DNA of 64,000 bases from NCBI RefSeq assembly GCF_003347595.2, contig NZ_QCZK02000055.1, positions 124,001 to 188,000 of the forward strand, given 5' to 3'. Made by a program: the position numbers and the translations under genes. This document shows positions 59,986-64,000 of this stretch, piece by piece (the first letter of the stretch is position 1; the number at the start of each line of letters is the position of its first letter). This DNA comes from Botryobacter ruber. GTDB taxonomy: Bacteria; Bacteroidota; Bacteroidia; Cytophagales; Hymenobacteraceae. Below the pieces are notes generated by a model, which was given only the letters and a program-made list of their open reading frames with translations, was not told where the DNA came from and did no database searches.

Positions 59986-61263
59986 ATGAGACAATTACTA
60001 TCTTTTATTTTGGTTTTTCTTTCCATAACATCCTTTGCTCAGGAACTTCGGCTTAATAAGCTTGAGCCAGGAGCAAAAGTGGTGCATCAGCTGGTTTACT
60101 CGCCCGATGGCAAATACTTGGCATTTACAGACAGGCGGAGTGTTCAGGTGGTGCAAACGGGAGCAGCACAGGAGCGCTTTGTCTTAACGAACTCTTCTGG
60201 AAAAGTGAGGGCACTTGCCTTTTCCAATGATGGTAACCAACTGCTCGCCGCACAGGGTAGCTCCGCAAAGCTTTGGAATTTAGCTGATAAGCAGGTGGTT
60301 CATACTTTCGGGCCACAGAAAGGTACTGTGCTGGCAGTTGCCTTTAGCCCGGACAACGAGTATGTGGCGCTGGGTGGTACAGGCAAAACAGTAAGCGTGT
60401 GGCATGTAGCTACCAAAAGTTTAGTAACCAGTTTTACTGGTCATCAAAAGGGTATAACGGACCTGGATTTCAGCCTCGATGGCAAATTCCTGCTAAGTGC
60501 AAGCGGAGACAAAACCATAAAAGTTTGGGATATGCAGGAGAAGGTGCTTTATAAAACGCTGTTAGGCCACAACGACTGGGTGAAGAGCCTGGCAGTAAGC
60601 CCGGATGGCAAACATGTAGTAAGTGCAGGTTACGATAAAGAAATCATGGTTTGGTCTATTGCCGATAAGAAGGCCACCGAGCGTGTCCAAAAATTAATTA
60701 ACCCGCATACCAGCTGGATTTCGGCTCTGTCGTTTAATTCTTCAAACAAACTGGTAAGTATAGGCCATGATAACCTGCTTGTTTTGTACGATCTGCAAAA
60801 CATGTTTAGCAGATCACATCACCAGTTTTTTGAAGAAAAAATGCCAATAAGCTACAATGCACAGCCAAGTGCAGTGGCCCTGGATCCAATAAATTTTCAG
60901 GTGGCCGTTGCTACATTGGGAAGTGGCCTTTACCTGGATAACTACCTGCAGTTAAAAGTAAAACCTTCGCATAGTTTCAGTATTCAAACCATTAATGGCG
61001 AGCAGGTAGGCAAAGGTACTATCGCCGCAGAAGAAACTGCCAATGTAATCGCCAGCACCTCACGTCCGGAAGAAATTAAAGTTTTGCTGGTTACCAACAA
61101 CAAAACAAAAGAAGCTATGGAGTTCAGAGACCTTTCAGGCTCTGAAATAAAGTTTGCTGTAAGTCTGCCTGACCTTCAGAATGACTTTACGGTGGTGATA
61201 GAAGATAAAGACAAAAACATAAAGCCGGTTGAATATAGCTTCCAGATAAGAAGAGGGCTGTAA
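59986..61263 (+). CDS. Secreted seven-bladed WD40 propeller protein
   Basis: 425 residues from ATG 59986, preceded by GCAGGAGG. A signal peptide (MRQLLSFILVFLSITSFAQ) leads into about seven WD40 repeats (residues 30-325; LAFSNDGNQLLAAQGSSAKL, VAFSPDNEYVALGGTGKTVS, LDFSLDGKFLLSASGDKTIK, LAVSPDGKHVVSAGYDKEIM) and a C-terminal beta-sandwich-like domain. Export of a WD40 propeller is unusual; it probably forms a protein-binding scaffold in the periplasm or at the surface with the other two island products. Starts 3 bp after the previous stop. Confidence 0.88.
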   Translation: MRQLLSFILVFLSITSFAQELRLNKLEPGAKVVHQLVYSPDGKYLAFTDRRSVQVVQTGAAQERFVLTNSSGKVRALAFSNDGNQLLAAQGSSAKLWNLADKQVVHTFGPQKGTVLAVAFSPDNEYVALGGTGKTVSVWHVATKSLVTSFTGHQKGITDLDFSLDGKFLLSASGDKTIKVWDMQEKVLYKTLLGHNDWVKSLAVSPDGKHVVSAGYDKEIMVWSIADKKATERVQKLINPHTSWISALSFNSSNKLVSIGHDNLLVLYDLQNMFSRSHHQFFEEKMPISYNAQPSAVALDPINFQVAVATLGSGLYLDNYLQLKVKPSHSFSIQTINGEQVGKGTIAAEETANVIASTSRPEEIKVLLVTNNKTKEAMEFRDLSGSEIKFAVSLPDLQNDFTVVIEDKDKNIKPVEYSFQIRRGL

Positions 61264-61305
61264 ATAGCTACGTATGCATCAGCTTTACTAACCACCCAGC
61301 CATAT

Positions 61306-61626
61306 TTAATACACCGCCATATCCGGGTCAATTTCAGTGGCCCAGGCGTTGATGCCGCCTTTCAGGTTGAGCAGGTTGTCGTAGCCGTAGCGTTGCGAGA
61401 GGTAGTTGATCACCTGGGCGCTTCTGTAGCCATAGTGGCAGACGATTACCACCGGGATGTCCTGCCGGATGCGGCTGACCTGCTTCGGAAGCTCCTGCAT
61501 GGGAATGTGGTCGCCGCCGATGTTGCATAGCTCAAATTCTGCGGGTTCGCGCACATCTACAATCTGGAGCTTACTCTGGTGGGCAAGCCTGTTCTTTAGT
61601 TCCTGTACTGTTATCTCGTTCATCAT
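61306..61626 (-). CDS. Rhodanese-like single-domain protein
   Basis: 106 residues. The active-site loop is VIVCHYGYRSAQV with the catalytic Cys, and the substrate region is VDVREPAEFELCNIGGDHIP. Relatives move sulfane sulfur in cyanide detoxification or sulfur transfer. Its last 67 bp are duplicated 3 kb to the left, which marks it as the insertion site of the island. It diverges from pnuC. Confidence 0.9.
   Translation of the reverse strand: MMNEITVQELKNRLAHQSKLQIVDVREPAEFELCNIGGDHIPMQELPKQVSRIRQDIPVVIVCHYGYRSAQVINYLSQRYGYDNLLNLKGGINAWATEIDPDMAVY
61307..61373 (-). repeat. Right 67-bp direct repeat (rhodanese gene 3' end)
   Basis: Same sequence and orientation as 58213-58279. This is the copy inside the intact rhodanese gene. 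Confidence 0.93.
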
Positions 61627-61737
61627 GCTGGCCTCAGGAATAGTTTTATTTCTAACGCAATTTTGGGTCTTAAATTCTGTTTTGCAAACTTAGCAGCTTT
61701 ATTAATTCCGGTTTCCTGTGGTTTCCGGAATCAGCGG

Positions 61738-62517
61738 ATGGATTTAAGCGCAATAACAGAAAGTATGGCAGCAGTACTGCAGGCAGTGGGCCTGCTGAAA
61801 TTTGGCGGAGGTGTGGCAATGGTGGCTGGTGCAGCAGACTTTTTTGGCCAGGCCGGCATGCCCGAAGCGGTGGCGCAGGCGGTGTACGATGTGTGGCAGC
61901 AGTTCGTGGAAGGCCTGAAGCTGACCACGGGGCTGGAGTACATCGCCGTGATAGCCGGTATCGCCAGTGTCTGGTTTTCAAAAAAAGAAAATATCCTGGT
62001 GTTTCCGGTTGGCCTTATCAGCACGACCATTTATGTGTACCTGAGCTTTAAGTATGACCTGATTGGCGAGGCCAGTGTTAATATTTACTACACCGTGTTG
62101 AGTGTGTATGGCTGGTGGCTCTGGGCCAGAAAAGACAAGCGGGATCAGCCGGTGCTGCACATTAGTTCTTCCAACCTGAAGCAGTGGCTGTGGCACCTAT
62201 CCTTTTTTGCAAGCTTGTACCTTATTATCTATTTCAGCCTGGTATACCTGCAAACCGCCTTTTACCCGGGCGTTATTCCCTGGGCCGATGCTTTTGCCAG
62301 TGCCACGGCGTATACAGGCATGTGGCTGATGGCCAAAAAGAAAGTCGAAAGCTGGTACTGGTGGATTGCCACCAACATCACGTCCATCCCGCTTTATTTT
62401 GTGAAGGGGCTGGTGTTTACCTCCGTGTTCTACCTGGTGCTGCTGCTGATGGCTTTTGCGGGGCTGGTAGAATGGAAGCGCCGGGCAAAGGAAGCGAAAA
62501 TAATGGCTGAGGTCTAA
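61738..62517 (+). CDS. pnuC: Nicotinamide riboside transporter PnuC
   Basis: 259 residues from ATG 61738 (MDLSAITESMAAVLQAVGLL); an earlier frame overlaps the rhodanese leader. The PnuC core begins near residue 68 with GLEYIAVIAGIASVWFSKKE and has about seven helices, including the family motif SVYGWWLWARKD. Residues about 23-36 (GGGVAMVAGAADFF) are encoded by a dispersed repeat and lie in an N-terminal extension not needed by typical PnuC. A NadR-like kinase lies downstream, so NAD salvage is the likely role; thiamine transport (PnuT) cannot be fully excluded. Confidence 0.88.
   Translation: MDLSAITESMAAVLQAVGLLKFGGGVAMVAGAADFFGQAGMPEAVAQAVYDVWQQFVEGLKLTTGLEYIAVIAGIASVWFSKKENILVFPVGLISTTIYVYLSFKYDLIGEASVNIYYTVLSVYGWWLWARKDKRDQPVLHISSSNLKQWLWHLSFFASLYLIIYFSLVYLQTAFYPGVIPWADAFASATAYTGMWLMAKKKVESWYWWIATNITSIPLYFVKGLVFTSVFYLVLLLMAFAGLVEWKRRAKEAKIMAEV
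61804..61845 (+). repeat. Dispersed GTGGTGGC repeat, coding copy in pnuC
   Basis: GGCGGAGGTGTGGCAATGGT then GGCTGGTGCAGCAGACTTTT. Nearly identical to the intergenic copy at 26942-26976, read in the Gly-Val-Ala frame. Confidence 0.75.
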
Positions 62518-62733
62518 GGCTTTGCTGCTGAGGTGGGTAAAGCGCCCGAAAGAAGCTGTAACAGCAGGTAAGATTAAATTTTTCTTAGCCGGTTTGCATT
62601 TCCTGCTATCCTGATGCGGGTTGCTTACGTACATACTGATGGCTGCCTTGCCCATTACGGCACCCTTGCCAGCCAATGCCCGAGTACCAATACCGTGTTT
62701 ACACTTTGTTCAACCCCCTAAACATGCACTAAG

Positions 62734-62910
62734 ATGAAGCATCGTAAGATAGAATTGCCCGAAGAGTTGAAGTATGTTAACAGGTTAAAGTGGGGATATG
62801 AGTCACCTGATGAAAGCCCTAAACAAATTTTTTACAGACAGTATGGAGATAAACGACCCAAAGAAGTAGAGGTGTACAACTTTTACGGCTACAACTTCTC
62901 CGAAAACTGA
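62734..62910 (+). CDS. Small ORF followed by a strong terminator
   Basis: 58 residues from ATG 62734, preceded by an AAG-rich sequence. It begins MKHRKIELPEELKYVNRLKW and ends EVEVYNFYGYNFSEN; highly charged, Tyr-rich, no family recognised. The in-frame coding and the perfect terminator 24 bp after its stop suggest a real small gene, though conservation is untested. Confidence 0.5.
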   Translation: MKHRKIELPEELKYVNRLKWGYESPDESPKQIFYRQYGDKRPKEVEVYNFYGYNFSEN

Positions 62911-62933
62911 GCCATTGAACAGACTCCCGTGAG

Positions 62934-62979
62934 GGCTTAGAAACTGCAACAGCTGTTAAAGTTTCTAAGCCTTTTTTTA
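62934..62979 (+). terminator. Terminator after the small ORF
   Basis: GGCTTAGAAACT / AGTTTCTAAGCC perfect 12-bp stem, 14-nt loop, TTTTTTT tail. Confidence 0.93.
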
Positions 62980-63085
62980 TTGCCTGTAGTGTAGGAGGAT
63001 TTTCGCTTCTTCACCCATAAAATACACGCTTTCCTTTATCTTTGGCAGTATTGCCGTGGCGCAGCTGCCGTATAAAAAGTATTTC

Positions 63086-63613
63086 ATGTTAAAAGTTTCG
63101 ATTACCGGGCCGGAATCTACGGGCAAGTCTACCTTGTCGGAGCGGCTGGCGCAGCATTACAATACCGTGTGGGTGCCGGAATATGCCCGCACCTATATTG
63201 GCAACCTGGGCAGCCACTACACCTTAGCCGACATCGAGGCGATTGCTGCCGGGCAGCTGGCCCTGGAGCAGCAACTGGAGCCGCAAGCCAACACGCTTTT
63301 GTTTGCCGATACCGATATGCTGGTGCTCCGGATCTGGAGCGAACATGCCTTTGGCCACTGCCCCAACTGGATTCAGGAAAAACTAAAGCAGCAAGAGTAT
63401 AACCTTTACCTGCTCATGGGCGTTGATTTGCCGTGGGAGCCGGACCCGCAACGGGAGCACCCGCACCTGCGGCAGTACTTTTACGATTGGTATAAAAGCG
63501 AGCTGCAGCAGCTGGGAGCACGCTATGTCGAAATTTCCGGGCTGCAGGATGCCCGCTTCGAGCTGGCCGTACAGCACGTAGAGGCGCTGCTGCACGAACA
63601 TCATTTACGCTAA
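63086..63613 (+). CDS. NadR-like nicotinamide ribose kinase (P-loop)
   Basis: 175 residues from ATG 63086 (MLKVSITGPESTGKSTLSER); a GTG 30 bp upstream is less likely. It carries the P-loop GPESTGKST, WVPEYARTYI, FADTDMLVLRIWSEHAFG and the lid-like YLLMGVDLPWEPDPQREHP, as in the C-terminal RNK domain of NadR. It probably phosphorylates nicotinamide riboside imported by PnuC. The adenylyltransferase domain of full NadR is absent. Confidence 0.85.
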   Translation: MLKVSITGPESTGKSTLSERLAQHYNTVWVPEYARTYIGNLGSHYTLADIEAIAAGQLALEQQLEPQANTLLFADTDMLVLRIWSEHAFGHCPNWIQEKLKQQEYNLYLLMGVDLPWEPDPQREHPHLRQYFYDWYKSELQQLGARYVEISGLQDARFELAVQHVEALLHEHHLR

Positions 63614-63622
63614 CAGGAACCT

Positions 63623-64000
63623 ATGCTACACTTTATCCAAAACGACTTTTTAAAAATAGGCGTCGACACCAAAGGCGCCGAACTGCAACACCTCATTCTA
63701 AAACTGGATGCGCAACTGGAACTGCTCTGGCAGGGCGATCCTGCCATCTGGGCTGGCCAGGCGCCCAACCTGTTCCCGATAATAGGAGAACTCCCCGACG
63801 GGCAGTATACCTACGAGGGGCAAAGCTATCAGATGAAGCGCCACGGTTTTGCCCGCCTGCACGAGTTCCGGCTGGTGGAGGAGCACCACGACAAACTGGT
63901 GCTCGAACTGAAATACAACGACGACATACTGGCGCAGTACCCGTTCAGGTTCCGGCTGCTGGTTGCTTACAAGCTTATAGATAACAGGCTGGAGGTAAGC
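63623..64000 (+). CDS. Aldose 1-epimerase family protein, cut by window edge
   Basis: 126 codons from ATG 63623 (MLHFIQNDFLKIGVDTKGAE), open to the right edge. The galactose-mutarotase fold is indicated by LQHLILKLDAQLELLWQGDP, AIWAGQAPNLFPIIGEL and the catalytic-region MKRHGFARLHEF. It resembles the LacX-like branch, about 290 residues in full. It may be cotranscribed with the kinase 9 bp upstream. Confidence 0.85.
   Translation, partial: MLHFIQNDFLKIGVDTKGAELQHLILKLDAQLELLWQGDPAIWAGQAPNLFPIIGELPDGQYTYEGQSYQMKRHGFARLHEFRLVEEHHDKLVLELKYNDDILAQYPFRFRLLVAYKLIDNRLEVS

Larger units (their letters stand above)
58280..61306. mobile_element. Putative 3-kb genomic island between 67-bp direct repeats
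   Basis: It contains exactly three rightward genes (lipoprotein, barrel-like protein, WD40 protein) and is more AT-rich than the flanking guaB and pnuC. The 67-bp repeats of a gene's 3' end leave that gene intact on one side, as in integration events that target gene ends. No integrase or transposase is present, so mobilisation in trans, loss of the integrase, or a duplication-insertion by recombination are all possible. Confidence 0.6.

Overview
The window comes from a Bacteroidota chromosome, most probably order Cytophagales and close to Hymenobacteraceae (Pontibacter-like). This rests on the protein style (DUF2490, DUF3108, M56-TonB/BlaI pair, DUF4097-like proteins, about 1100-residue SecA), on a TAnnTTTG-type promoter before rplM, and on frequent genes with weak ribosome binding sites. 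It is a mid-GC chromosomal region with no rRNA, tRNA, CRISPR array, transposase or integrase that I could recognise.

Layout. 1-10051: a NAD(+)-reducing bidirectional [NiFe] hydrogenase (hoxF, a fused hoxU-hoxY, and hoxH cut by the left edge), facing a complete hypABFCDE maturation operon across a 114-bp divergent promoter region. 10107-18973: a methyltransferase, dapF, a GNAT, secA, deoC, a SPOR lipoprotein and an M20 amidohydrolase. 19491-26916: a DUF2490 barrel, Hsp20, a DegP protease, an ALDH7-like dehydrogenase and an ECF sigma/anti-sigma/adhesin-like module. 27052-34866: a phosphoethanolamine-transferase-like sulfatase and a DUF418 protein, a membrane-anchored MutS-like ATPase, and the rplM-rpsI-rpsB-tsf translation block. 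35033-45650: an orphan antitoxin-like gene, M56/TonB-BlaI with a candidate operator, a quinone reductase, RluA, a PhoR/PhoB-type pair, DUF3108, recA and a GNAT. 45912-57959: an SDR, DUF2267, VOC, MoxR, two SurA-type chaperone/isomerases (one with an OmpA domain nested inside), a SpoIIE-STAS-HATPase partner-switch module and guaB. 58213-61373: a three-gene accessory island bracketed by a perfect 67-bp direct repeat of a rhodanese gene end. 61738-64000: PnuC, a small conserved-looking ORF, a NadR-type kinase and an aldose epimerase cut by the right edge.

The most unusual feature is a dispersed GC-rich repeat of about 30 bp (core GTGGTGGCNGGNGCAG), about 14 copies in the window. Most copies are intergenic, but three lie inside genes in the same reading frame, encoding an Ala/Gly/Val-rich peptide: at the HoxU-HoxY fusion junction, in the HypF linker between the YrdC-like and Kae1-like domains, and in the PnuC N-terminal extension. 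Three longer composite repeats (GTCTGAA/CAGGATT blocks, a GAGACGC hairpin and purine-pyrimidine microsatellites) contain or adjoin the same short repeat. The second notable feature is the 3-kb island with its 67-bp flanking repeats, which carries an AT-richer operon: a lipoprotein, an outer-membrane-barrel-like protein and a secreted seven-bladed WD40 propeller.

Functionally, HypA-F build the metal centre of HoxH so that HoxHY can exchange electrons with NAD(H) through HoxFU. The two SurA-like proteins and DegP handle envelope protein folding. The PnuC/NadR-like pair salvages nicotinamide riboside.
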